From contig CAIIXF020000010.1 in NCBI GenBank assembly GCA_903813345.2, positions 27,492,425-27,556,424 of the forward strand: DNA of 64,000 nt, written 5' to 3'. The notes under the pieces are model-generated. The model searched no databases. It was not told the origin of the DNA and saw only the letters and a program-made list of their open reading frames with translations. The DNA is from Owenia fusiformis. Its lineage: Eukaryota; Annelida; Polychaeta; Sabellida; Oweniidae. Shown here piece by piece: positions 43,568-55,118 of the stretch. The position numbers were made by a program, and so were the translations under genes. Position 1 is the first letter of the stretch. The number at the start of each line of letters is the position of its first letter.

Positions 43568-45729
43568 CCATCCTCCTCATTTCACATCATCTCTCATTAT
43601 CATTTATATATATCATCATGGGCAAGACCTAGTGGACGACCGTCTGTATATGAAACAGTATATTCTCCGCAAAAAGGGTAAACTAAGAAGACAGATCAAC
43701 ATAAGAACATCAGTAAGGGGAAGGGGAGAGTTTTCCGGCCAGATCAAAACGTTTAACCCACCTACGTGCAGTTTCAAGTCTGTGGTCCCTTAAGAAAGAT
43801 AACTAACATCACAATCAAATCAAGACAAAGAAATAAGACAATGAATGAAGAAACTAATGCAGCAACAACAAATGATGTTCGTTGCAATCCTACACACTCC
43901 AGTGATTTAGTTATGTTTTTAACTTTCTAGTTTTCGGAGGGAGATGTTTAAAAGAAGGGATGACGGATATGTCTAAGGAGAAGTGTACTCTTCTGTGTAC
44001 CGTGGTTGGTGATCAAGAAACTGACAGCTCTCAAGATCTCTTGAAAGCCCATGATTATATTTTGTAGAACTATAAATAATTATGATGGCATGCGACTTTA
44101 AGGGTCATTAATTACGTATCAATGATAAACTGAACAAAAACTGTATCACGATATATGCAATTAATTTATTATTTCTAATACAAGCACCGGGAAACTCCAA
44201 GAGTCGCGACATCTATCCACATTACAGCCTATTATTACCCTATTCTCATTGGCTATAGACTCGAGTAAAGTAAAAAACACATTTCTAGAGAGAGGATGTA
44301 ATTTCATATGTAGATTTCAAATATGATATCACTTTGACTGAATTTTGAATATTCAATGATGTAAATCAAGATTATTTCTCTTGGCATCTAGACTATTGGC
44401 TATAGACTCGAGCAAAGTAAGCCCCTCCCTCTTATATTCTCTACATAACAGAGAATATTAGAAAATGGGGGTGGTCCCATGGTCAAGACAGGGAATTAAA
44501 AAGGTATAAATTCTTGTAGTAATTTACATTGCACATATTCTTACATAGGCGAGAGCCATTTTTAGGAGGCCTACAAGGATTGATGATCATCATCATTATG
44601 ATAGTTACTCGAGTCTCTAACCAAATTACTTGGCTAGAAGCCATGGCATGGGGACCACAGTGCAGAAGTTAAAAACATTTGTCCCGGAGAAAAATAAATT
44701 TAAATGTCATTTTAAAAATCGTAATGAATATATTTTTATCAATTAGAATTGAAATTGAAACAAACACTGTCATTTGTGAGATATTGCATACTGTCGTAAA
44801 AACGTCAAAAATTGGACAAAAATGACGTAATGTCTGACATTATAGCTGGCTGCAAATGCAAATTCAGCACAATTATGCTCATTTAAGAATTGGTGAGTTA
44901 CCATAAATTTGATTAAATGTCTTAACCTTGCATTGGGACAAAAGATAATGCATGACACTAGTCAGTGACGGAGATATGACTGAGCAATTAGAGGCTTAGA
45001 TTTCCCGAGATACGAGCTGGTCTTTTTTGTACCTAATACATAGTGAGTGGGAGGGGGATGAAGTCTTGTTCCCGTATCTGTGATCACAACAATGGCGATC
45101 CATGAGGATATTCTTTAAGACTTTTTTAAGCGAAGGCATCAAAAACTGAGGTAGTGCGCCTTGAAGGGGATGTATGATTTCAAGGGGTAGGGGTTACCTT
45201 ACTGGCCTTTCACGGATATTGGTGTACATCACTAGAGGACAACATGACATGTGACAGCTTTCAAAATGCAGTTCCGCCATTTTGAAACCATTCAATTTGG
45301 TAGGAATTCATCATTTAGAGTAGAAGTTTGTAGACCAGGAAGACGTGTTCGTTGGATTACTTGAAATTACTAGAAAAATCGAATAGAAATGCTTGTACGG
45401 GGTCTCTAGCATTGCTGGTCAAATAAATTTCTGGGAACATTTTCTCGGATAACTTCCAATTACAACGGAAATAACATAATATATATATGATAAAAGCCTT
45501 AAGATATAAGGAAGCAACGGTGGAAATGCTCAAGACGAATACCACAACGAGAAAAGAGAGAAGATTAGGGTCAAAAACTCCTTTCAAAAACGTGGACAAA
45601 GGACGCCATCTTGGGAAATATGGGACTTTCTGAATTAAAGAAATTTTATATTTTAGAATTGACCAAAAAACGATGACGACCAAAGGATATCAAAGTTCAA
45701 ACTAATAACTGCATTTAAGGGGATGATAG
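43568..45729. other. non-coding stretch, nothing assigned
   Basis: No family match was seen. On the minus strand at 45282-45205 an ATGGCGGAA context opens 26 codons followed by a GTAAGG donor, which was considered for the missing PTCD2 exon but is in the wrong phase. Confidence 0.35.
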
Positions 45730-48700
45730 ATGCAAGTAAATTCCATGGAGAACAACGCTATAAATAAACACCAATGCCCATGTAAAAAAGAACCCCCCCC
45801 AATTTTATGTACACCTGGAAAAAAGACCAGAAGTAAAAAACATATAGACTATTTGATCTGCTGTAACAAGTGTGACCAATGGTGGCACGGAGCCTGCGCC
45901 TCACTAACAAAATAAATCTGCGATATTTTCACAAAGAAAAACTTAATACATATAAATGCCCTATATGTATATATAGGGAAAATATGGTAGTAGAAACCGA
46001 CCCAGTTTTGAACATGAATGAAAATAAGTCCAATCTAAAAGCAAAAATATATTGATAATTGACAATATTAACAAACCAGGAGAATTCATTCTGAGCTCAA
46101 AAATAAAATCTGAAATAAATAAATATAAGCCCAATGTTAAATTAGCATATGCATACTCTTTACCAGGAGGTGGTATTGCAATACATATTTGCAGGGAAGA
46201 AGACAGAATAGAACTGCTCAAAGATTGGCCAAGAGAAGCTTTCAACAACAGTGGTGACAAAATCACAGTGCATGAATTTGGGACCAAACATAGATGCATC
46301 GTGTCAACCCCTACTTAGAGGAAGAGATAACCACATGCATTGAAAAGCAAATGGACATTGAGATCCAAGTGAAGAGACTGGTATATGCCGTTACAGGTAA
46401 GCCTGAATGCCAGTAGTTACATGTAGATTAAAATGTGAAAACCAGGCAGATCTAATTAAACTTCTATGTAGAAATATAACTATAGACAATAAAAGTTAAA
46501 AAAGCATCTATCACTGTCTGAAATTTGGCATCCTGACTTCACAAAATTCACAATTCCAAAACATTGGAATTGGATAAAACTAAGACAAACAAAACAAGGA
46601 GGGGCGGCAATTGTTATTTTTAAAGACATTAAATACTTTGAAAGAAAAGACCTCTTCAATAACAATGTAGAGGCAGTATGGGGAAATATATACTCTACCA
46701 TAATAACTGCAGCTTTCTTCTCTGCTCAGCCTATATTCCACCACAAGACATAGTGGCAATGAGGGAGTTTACTGCTATGGTGGACATTGCATTGAATGAC
46801 TCATTGCCTATCTTGCTAACAGGAGATTTCAATGCACAGCATATCCTATGAAACTGCACCAGGAACAATGATCTGGGGCAAATACTGATCAACTAAATAA
46901 ACTCCAATCAGCTGACAGTCTTAAACAACAGCTCTCCAACTAGGGGACAGGAAGTCTTACGATTACAAAATGTCAGTTTCATACTAAGATCATGAACTGG
47001 AGTGTTAGAAGCGAAATATTCCTCAGGTCTGATCATAACCTGATTGAATTTGTTGGAGGCACAAGTGGCAATGCTGAAACCTAGGAGAAATGGGATCTCC
47101 ACAATGCAAACTGGATTGAGTACAGAAATAATTGTAACAAAAAATGCCAATCATTGGTCTCAGATTTTACGAAAGACAGCAACATAGAACATAGATGACG
47201 ACTATAACAAAATCTGTGACATACAACTTGGTACAGCAGAAGAGGTGCTGAATGTCAAATGGGTGTGCAAGTACTCTAAGGGGTGGTGGACACATGAACT
47301 CACTAAAAAGGTCAAACAGGTCAGAAAAGCTAGGCGATTAAAGATCAGATCCAAATAGATGGGAAGATTATGCTAAGTTAGCCAGCGAGTTCACACAAAT
47401 GGCCAACGATAGTAAGGAACTCTACTCTTCAGCAAAATTAGTTTGAACAATTCAGATAAAATGTGGAAAATAGTAAAAGCTATAACAAAGAAGGTAATGC
47501 CATAGCAATCGTGCAACCTCTGGTATGTAAAATTGGCACAATAGCAGCCACTGATGAAAATATTGCTGAAGAATTCCTCTTTAAATAGGGCAAAGAAAAA
47601 ATCAACATAGAAAATAAAACATTGCACAATCTCATAGAAGCTGGTGCTAAAACAGTCATTTCTAGAGAAAAAAATGAGTATCTCCATGAAAAATTATGAA
47701 AGTACATGTGAATCTGAGAAATCAGAGTTCGACATAGGAGAATTAATCACAGCAGTGAATTAAGCTAACAGCTTCTCAGCTCCCAGTTCTAGTATAGAGA
47801 GAAAGTATACTATGTAATGATCAAAAATGCTGGGAATTGTTCTTTAAGACTGTTCTTTAAACTCTTTCAGAAATATTGGAAACAGGGAACCATGCCTGGG
47901 GAGTTCAAGGTAGACCCTAAAAACATGATATCACAAAGCCATCAAAACCTAACTATAACGATGACAGGTCATAACTTTAGAGTCAATAATTGGCAAGCTA
48001 TATGAACACATTTGTACAAATAGATTTATCTTGAAAATGGAAATTGAGCAAAATTTCTCTCCTTTCCAGGATTCCTACAGACTATACAGGAGATGCTGCC
48101 ACACAATAATGAGATACTTAGTACAATATGTTGAGACAAACTGGAACCGCGACAATTATGTGGTAGCCATATAATTGATTTTGACTCCTGTTTTGAGAGG
48201 GTCTGGCGTAGCGGCCTCATTGTCAAGCTATATAATAGAGGAATAAAGGGCAGAATACTCTGCTACTTATCTATCTGAATGACTGTTGGTATACTTTGAA
48301 AGTCAACAACTTCACATCAACAGAGAGACACAGCAAAGTTGGGCTGCCTCAAGGAACCGTAATTTCTCTGTCTCTCTGCAACGCATACACAGTAGATGCT
48401 TTGGTAGACGTCAGAGCCAGGCATGGAGAATATGCAGATGATATAGTAATTGGCAAAACAGGGGAGCACCGCAATGACATTGAAATATCACTTAATAACG
48501 ACTTGGTAACACTGTCATCATGGTGCAACATCTAGAACATGGGCATATCACAACACAAGTAAAAAAGTAATGGTCTTCAGTCCACCAGAAAAACAAAGGC
48601 CCAAAATAAACATAAAATATGATAATTTATCACTGCATGTTGTAGAACAAACAAAAATTCTAAGGGTAATCATAGACCAAGAACTCAGGTTCGAAGGACA

Positions 48701-48880
48701 TATACGGGAAAGGCAATAAAAGGGTTTGCTGCCCTGAAACTAATCTCAGACTTTACCAGCAGGAATACTGGGTGCACACAAACATTCTTTTGTAACCTGT
48801 ATAAAAGCTTAGTTCAACCCAACCTCAAGTTCGGATTCAGCAACATAGCAACAGCTACCGATAAGGCTCTAAGTCAGAGT
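45730..48880 (+). pseudogene. second decayed LINE with PHD-like ORF1
   Basis: The 5' part (45772-45913) encodes a Cys-rich PHD-like finger (CPCKKE..., CCNKCDQWWHGACASLTK), as in ORF1 of some non-LTR elements. An endonuclease remnant is read near 46740-46850 (SAYIPPQD, LLTGDFNAQH). RT motifs follow at 48340-48460 (VGLPQGTVISLSLCNAY, then EYADDIVIG). The thumb remnant (YKSLVQPNLKFGFS) is near 48800-48845. Stops and shifts are frequent throughout, so it is old. Its right end is cut by the Gypsy element at 48933. Confidence 0.75.
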
Positions 48881-48932
48881 TGCAAATCCTTGGTCGTATG
48901 GTCATAATTTTATGACTTTTTGACGAACTTAT

Positions 48933-49071
48933 TGTAATGTCATTGTGTTCAACTACCTTAACTTTGATATACTATCTGTGTCGTGTCATGGCCCGATGAG
49001 CCAATCAGGTTATAGAAATAAATTCACTTCGTAAACCCCGCATGGTTTGGTTTTGTCTACTAAATGTTATA
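48933..49071 (+). repeat. 5' LTR of the mag-like Gypsy element
   Basis: 139 bp, starts TGTAATGTCATTG, ends AATGTTATA. It contains AATAAA at about 49017-49022. Confidence 0.9.
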
Positions 49072-49101
49072 TGGTGTCTGATAGTGGATATTGTACTCAA
49101 A

Positions 49102-52100
49102 ATGGAACATTTAAAGCCTCCAGGAGAAATGTCATTCGAAGGTAACGTTTCAGAGAATTACAAGAACTGGTTAACAAGGTTCAAGCTGTATTCTCTCGCC
49201 AGTGGTCTAACTGAAAAAAGTAAAGAAGTTCAGTGTGCGGCGTTCCTCCATTTGTGTGGGGAAGAAGCAATCAAAATATTCGAAACATTTACTATCAGTG
49301 AGGAAGATAGGAACAAGATTAAAACATTGGAAGGAAAGTTCCAACAGTACTGTGAACCCAGAAAGAACATTATACTTAGTAGACATGAGTTCTTCACAAG
49401 AGACTAGGAGTTGAGTGAAACTGTAGACTCGTATGTTACAGAATTAAAGTTCAAAGCAAAGGACTGTGAGTTCGGAACACTTAATGATAGTCTCATTAGA
49501 GACAGAATTGTGTGTGGGATACAAAATGACACTCTACGAGGCAGACTGTTAAGAAATGACAAAAAATTAACATTAGAAACCTGCGTCGAAGAATGTAGAG
49601 CGCATGAACAATCCAACAAGACTATTCAGTCTTTTAAGGAACAGTCAAATCCTGCAAAGGTTGATGTCATTAAGCTGTCTGTCCCATGTCGAAATTGCGG
49701 ACATAGTGAACACAAAGGGAAAAGCTGTCCAGCTCGCAGTGTAACATGTTACCGATGCTCACGCAGGGGGCATTTTGGTCGTTGTTGTGAGTCGAAACCT
49801 GACAATTCTAAGCCTCATATGAAATCCAGTAGTGGTCGCCGTTCCGAGTCCAACTCCCGTAGTAAGCCAGGTTTGAAGTCCAGTAGCTGTCGTGGTCGTA
49901 ACAAGCGTCGTCATTGTGGCTGTGCTGTAGACAAGATCCAGTATAGTGATTCTTTTTCAGATACAGACTCAGACTCGGACTGTGATGTTGATCAGCTGTT
50001 TGTTGGTGTAGTATCGGTGGTGTCTGTAAACTCTGTAAATTCTATCAAATCTCAGAAGCAAGTTGATTTCACTGCAAAGTTGACTATCAATAACTTAAAT
50101 GTTCCATGTAAGTTAGATACAGGTGCCGATATAAACATGATCTCTTTGAAAACTGTTCAAAGTATTCAGAAAAAATCACCAGAGAAGCTTAAACTTCATA
50201 GAAAGAAAGTAAAGGTTAGAACCTTCGGTGGTAACCAACTGAAAACTATTGGTCAGGTTTATCTCAATTGTAAAAATGAGGGTCAGAACCATAACCTTGT
50301 CTTTCATGTTTTAGATTCAGAAGCTCCTACTCTGATCTGTGCCAAAGACTGTGTTACGATGGGTCTGGTGAAGAGAGTATTCAGTGTTGTCCAGGAGCCA
50401 GCAGTCAAACCAAAGCCATCAAGATCATGTTTGATCAGTGTAAATCAGGGTATAGGTAAAAAGCCCTCCAAGTCTGTAAAGTTTGATCTTTCATCTGATG
50501 GTTCACCATCTGTTTTGCTGTACTCCCAGTCTCAGTCAAGTGCAGCGCCTCAGTTTGTAAAACCGTGCTCCGAGACACCGTCTGTTAAGTCGCGTTCGCC
50601 ATCAAAGACTGTCAAATTGCGAACGGATTTGTCAAAACGTAGTAGTGAAAAGTCACTCTCTGTGGGGGTGTCTAAGTCAAATACTCATGTAAAATCTAGA
50701 GAGCAATCTCCAGATCGTGTTAAGAGATCTAAATCTAGTTCTACGTTTCATGAATCAAGTTCATCTTCAAAGACCGTTCTTGATGAGTTTTCGGATGTCT
50801 TTGAAGGGTTAGGATGTATTGAAAATGTAGAATATCGTATACAGTTAGATCCAAATGTATCGCCTGTTGTTCATGCACTACGTAAAGTGCCATTGAAATA
50901 TAGGGATAAAGTCAAAGTTGAGTTAGACAGGATGGAAAAACTTGATGTTATTGAACCTGTTCATGAGCCAACTGAATGGGTAAACAGTATGGTAATTGTT
51001 ACAAGGCCTAATGGTTCAATAAGATTATGTTTAGATCCAAAGGATTTGAATAAAGCAATCGTGCGTGACCATCATCCTATGAAGTCAGTTGAAGAAGTTG
51101 TAACCAAATTGATGCAAGTCAAAGTCTTTACAGTTATTGATGCAAGTCAAGGATTTTGGTCAGTGAAACTCAGTCCTGATTCGAGAAAACTTTGTACATT
51201 CAACACACCTTTTGGTCGCTATTGTTTCAAAAGGTTACCATATGGAATATCATCAGCACCTGAAGTGTTTCAAAGAGTCATGTCATAAATGTTTGATGAT
51301 CTTGAGGATACTGATGTTGTAGTTGACGATGTACTTGTCTGGGGTTCTACTCAAAGTGAGCATGATGAAAGATTGAGAGCTGTACTTCAAAGAGCCCGTG
51401 AGAGGGGTATTAAATTGAATAAAAGGAAAACACAGTACAGTCAAAGTCAAATCAAGTATTTGGGACACATTCTCAGTGATTCCGGTGTCTCTCCAGACCC
51501 AGACAAGATCAAAGCTATTGTCAATATGCCAGTTCCAACCGATGAACAAGGGATATTAAGATTCCTTGGTTCCGTGAATTATCTAGGCAAATTCATTCCA
51601 AACTTGTCTGAGCTAACTGCTCCACTTCGTGAATTGTTGAGCAAAGAAATTGAATTTCATTGGACTCAAAAACAACAAGACAGTTTCGATCATTTGAAAA
51701 TGTTGATTACAAAAACACCCATTCTCAGATTCTTTGATGTTAACAAAGAAATCACCATGTCTGTTCATGCTAGTAAAGCAGGAGTTGGGATGGTACTAAT
51801 GCAAGATAATGGTCCTGTTGCTTTTGGTTCACATGCATTAACCAAATCTCAACAAAACTACGCACAAATTGAAAAAGAGATGTTTGCTATTGTGGCTGGT
51901 TGTGAAAAGTTCCATGAATATCTTTATGGTCAGACTGATGTCAAAGTTGAAACTGATCACAAACCATTAGAAACTATATTCAAAAACCACTTAGTAAAGC
52001 ACCAATGAGATTACAGAGAATGTTACTCCATGTACAGAAGTATTCGCTCAATGTTGTGTATACTCCAGGGAAAAAGTTAGCCCTTGGAAGTCTCGCGGAT

Positions 52101-53510
52101 ACTTTATCACGTGCTTACCTCGATGAATATGAAAACAATGATGATGATGCCTTCACTGTGAACATGTTAAACATGGTGAATGTATCTGATGTCAAGTATG
52201 CACAAATACAAACAGAAACCAAGAATGATCCTGAGTTACAATCGGTCATGTCAGTTATAATGAATGGCTGGCCTGAGTCTAAAGCGCAATTACCAAGTCT
52301 AGCACTTCCTTATTTTAACATTAGGGATGAAATAACTTGCTATGACGGTGTATTGTACAAAAATGATCGTGTTATCATTCCAAAGTCTATGCGCTCTGAA
52401 ATGTTGAAACTCATTCACAAATCACACCTCGGAATGCAAAAATGTAAAAACCGAGCAAGAGATGTCTTATTTTGGCCAGGTATGAATAGTTAAATTGAGG
52501 ACATAGTCAAGATGTGTTCTGTATGCCAAATCAATAGATCACAAAACTGTAAGGAGACATTGAAGTCTCATGAAATACCGAATCGTCCTTGGTCTAAAGT
52601 TGGTTCTGATTTACTTGAGTACAATCAGCGTGATTATGTAATTGTAGTAGATTACTATCCCAAATATCCAGAATTGCAACTAATCAAAAACAAGACTAGT
52701 CAATATTTGCTAGGGATGGCATACCAAACCAATCCATCTCTGATAATGGACCGTGCTATGATTCTCAAACTTTCCGTCAATTCGAAAGACTGGGGTTTTG
52801 AACACAAGACGATTAGCCCTCATCATAGTCAGTCGAACGGTCAAGCTGAAAATTGTGTCAAAATAGTCAAGAACTTAATTAAGAAGGCTGAAGCAAGCCA
52901 AGATGATCCACACATTTCCTTATTAGAGTTCAGAAACACTCCCATAGATGGCATTGGTTTGTCTCCTGCTCAGATGTTATTTGGTAGGAGACTCAGGTCA
53001 CTTCTACCTACACCTGATATACTCTTGAAGCCAAGTCATCCGAATCATGTAAATGTACATTCAAAACTTGTTCAGAAACAGCAGGTTCAGAAGAAATACT
53101 ATGATAGAAATGCACATGATTTGGCTCAGTTAGAAAATGGTGACAAGGTTCAGTTCAGACTCAAAGATCAATGGGTACCAGGAGTTGTTGATAAACAGCA
53201 TAGTAATAGATCCTATATTGTTAAAACACCAAACAGAGTTTATAGAAGGAACCGTAAACATCTTATGCCTACTAGTGCTGAGCAAATCCAGCATAATCAT
53301 GATCCAGAGCAAATTCAGCAGAATGATTATTCAGAACATGGTACTCACACTAGTGTTACAAACCAGTGTGATCAGAACAATGACTCTGTTAAAACTGATT
53401 CATCTGTGAAAAATGAATCATCTACATATACTACCAGTTCGCCAAAGAGTGTGATAGAGAGACGTTATCCTATAAGGGATCGCAAACCACTTCACAGATT
53501 AGACTTGTAG
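49102..53510 (+). pseudogene. Gag-Pol of the mag-like Gypsy element, several nonsense and frameshift lesions
   Basis: A single ancestral frame starts at ATG 49102. Order: Gag; two zinc knuckles (49690-49790: CRNCGHSEHKGKSC and CYRCSRRGHFGRCC); protease LDTGAD near 50116; RT with VVDDV near 51322; RNase H; integrase with an HKSH...CSVC zinc region and HHSQSNGQAE. Lesions: TAG at 49405, TAA at 51286, a frameshift near 51990, TAA at 52491, and two compensating shifts around 52715-52790 that put the second integrase Asp (SDNG) out of frame. The first RNase H Asp is His (SVHASKAG). It is therefore inactive. Confidence 0.88.
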
Positions 53511-53835
53511 TGTTAAGCAACGGTGATACATTGCAGTTTATCATATATAGTGTTTTGAACAAAGACATTTTTATGGACAATTTGATTTTTATTCAATAGT
53601 ATGCTGAAAAGGATTCTTACATCTCTCATTTCATACATGTCTATGTTTCTACATAAAAGTTTATTATAAGAGACTTTTGAGTATAAAGTTATCAGTGATT
53701 TTTGCTAAACATGTTTTCAAACATAAACTTAAAGGCCAATATAATTTTCATGTATGTTTCACATTGAGCAAACAAGGCCAATATATTTTCATATATGTTT
53801 CACAGTAGGTATAAAACAAATCTTAAAAAGGGAGA

Positions 53836-53974
53836 TGAAATGTCATTGTGTTCAACTACCTTAACTTTGATATACTATTTGTGTCGTGTCATGGCCCGAT
53901 GAGCCAATCAGGTTATAGAAATAAATTCACTTCGTAAACCCTGCATGGTTTGGTTTTGTCTACTAAATGTTATA
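53836..53974 (+). repeat. 3' LTR of the mag-like Gypsy element
   Basis: 139 bp with three differences from the 5' copy, preceded by the purine tract AAAAAGGGAGA. Confidence 0.9.
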
Positions 53975-54229
53975 CTTATGACCAATAAATTGAAAATACT
54001 TGCCATTTGTACAAGTATGACATGGTGCTGAAACTCGTAGTATTAAATTCCCGATACTGGACCAAATTTCAATATCTGAACATTAATTCCTTACTATAAA
54101 ATGCATCAAACGTGTATAAATAGCGAGAAACACCTCAGAAGTCTTTCTAATGTTTTCACTTACCTCGTACCTCGATTACACTTCTTCGCAATGAGGAGTG
54201 TTGATAGCGGACTAAGCAACCATTTGGGA

Positions 54230-54869
54230 AACCCCGTAACAACCAAAGACCGGGTGACCGAACCTGTTTCAAATGTGGAAAAACTGGACATTTTGCCTTA
54301 GAATATAAAAGCCAAACAATTTGCAAACCAATGTTTAAAGGCATGAGCAAAGGAGGCACTCCTTCTCCACAAGGAGAAAACTGGGAAAACTAGAAAACGC
54401 TGGGATTCAGGGTCAAAACTCAGCGAATCAACATTCTAGACCCATCAATAGACATAATTATGAATATAATGGATATAACATGCATGCCAAATTATGTGAT
54501 ACTGATATTCATCTACTGATAGATACTGGATCTGTAGCCAGTGTTTTATCAACACAGTACTATGATAGAGTGCCAACATTGAATAAACCAGAATTATGTG
54601 AAGTAAACCATAGTTTACAAATGGCAAATGGAGATATTGTGAAACCACTTGGACAAATTACTACACCAGTAACAATCACACCCAGTATGGTAGTGGAACA
54701 GAAATTTACTGTAGCAAACACAACTACAGATGGGATAATTGGATGTGATTTTCTGATAAATAATGAGTGTATTTTTGATGTCAAGAATGGCATTTTAGAA
54801 ATTAATGGTGAAAAAGTACAATGCCTTCAGGAAAATAGTGAAAATGATACTGAAGTGCAATTTATATGA
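54230..54869 (+). pseudogene. Gypsy relic, Gag zinc knuckle and protease
   Basis: A CFKCGKTGHFAL zinc-knuckle sequence (54264-54300) whose last Cys is lost is followed by a frame (54480-54869) with an aspartic protease: LLIDTGSVASVLS, then QMANGDIVKPLG and DGIIGCDFL. It is the 5' portion of a Gypsy element whose integrase lies beyond the PiggyBac insertion. RT and RNase H are missing, so a deletion came before or with the insertion. Confidence 0.75.
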
Positions 54870-55118
54870 GGAAATAATGATGATAATACAAAAGTGAAAT
54901 GTGTTATCCAAAATAATGATGATAACACAAAAGTGAAATACGTTGATATGTTAATTTGTAGTGCTGAACTATCAAGTGATGATACCAAGCTACATGGAAA
55001 TGTAGGTGAAAGTGAAAATAAACCTGAATTTAATTGTTATTGAAAATGGTAAATTCACTGATAAGGAGTAGTATACTAAAGAAGATATTGGATATAAAGT
55101 GAATAAAATTATCCTTAA

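Larger units (their letters stand above)
48933..53974 (+). mobile_element. Ty3/Gypsy LTR retrotransposon (mag-like), inactivated
   Basis: The element has 139-bp LTRs (48933-49071 and 53836-53974) with three differences and is flanked by the 5-bp duplication CTTAT (48928-48932, 53975-53979). A primer-binding site starts TGGTGTCTGATAGTGG at 49072, and a polypurine tract AAAAAGGGAGA precedes the 3' LTR. It sits in the end of the decayed LINE. Confidence 0.92.

Noticed and set aside
45202-45282. Minus-strand ATGGCGGAACTG frame as the missing PTCD2 exon 1
   Set aside because: The exon would end after CCA in phase 0, whereas the next PTCD2 exon needs phase 1; the peptide also lacks an import-signal character.
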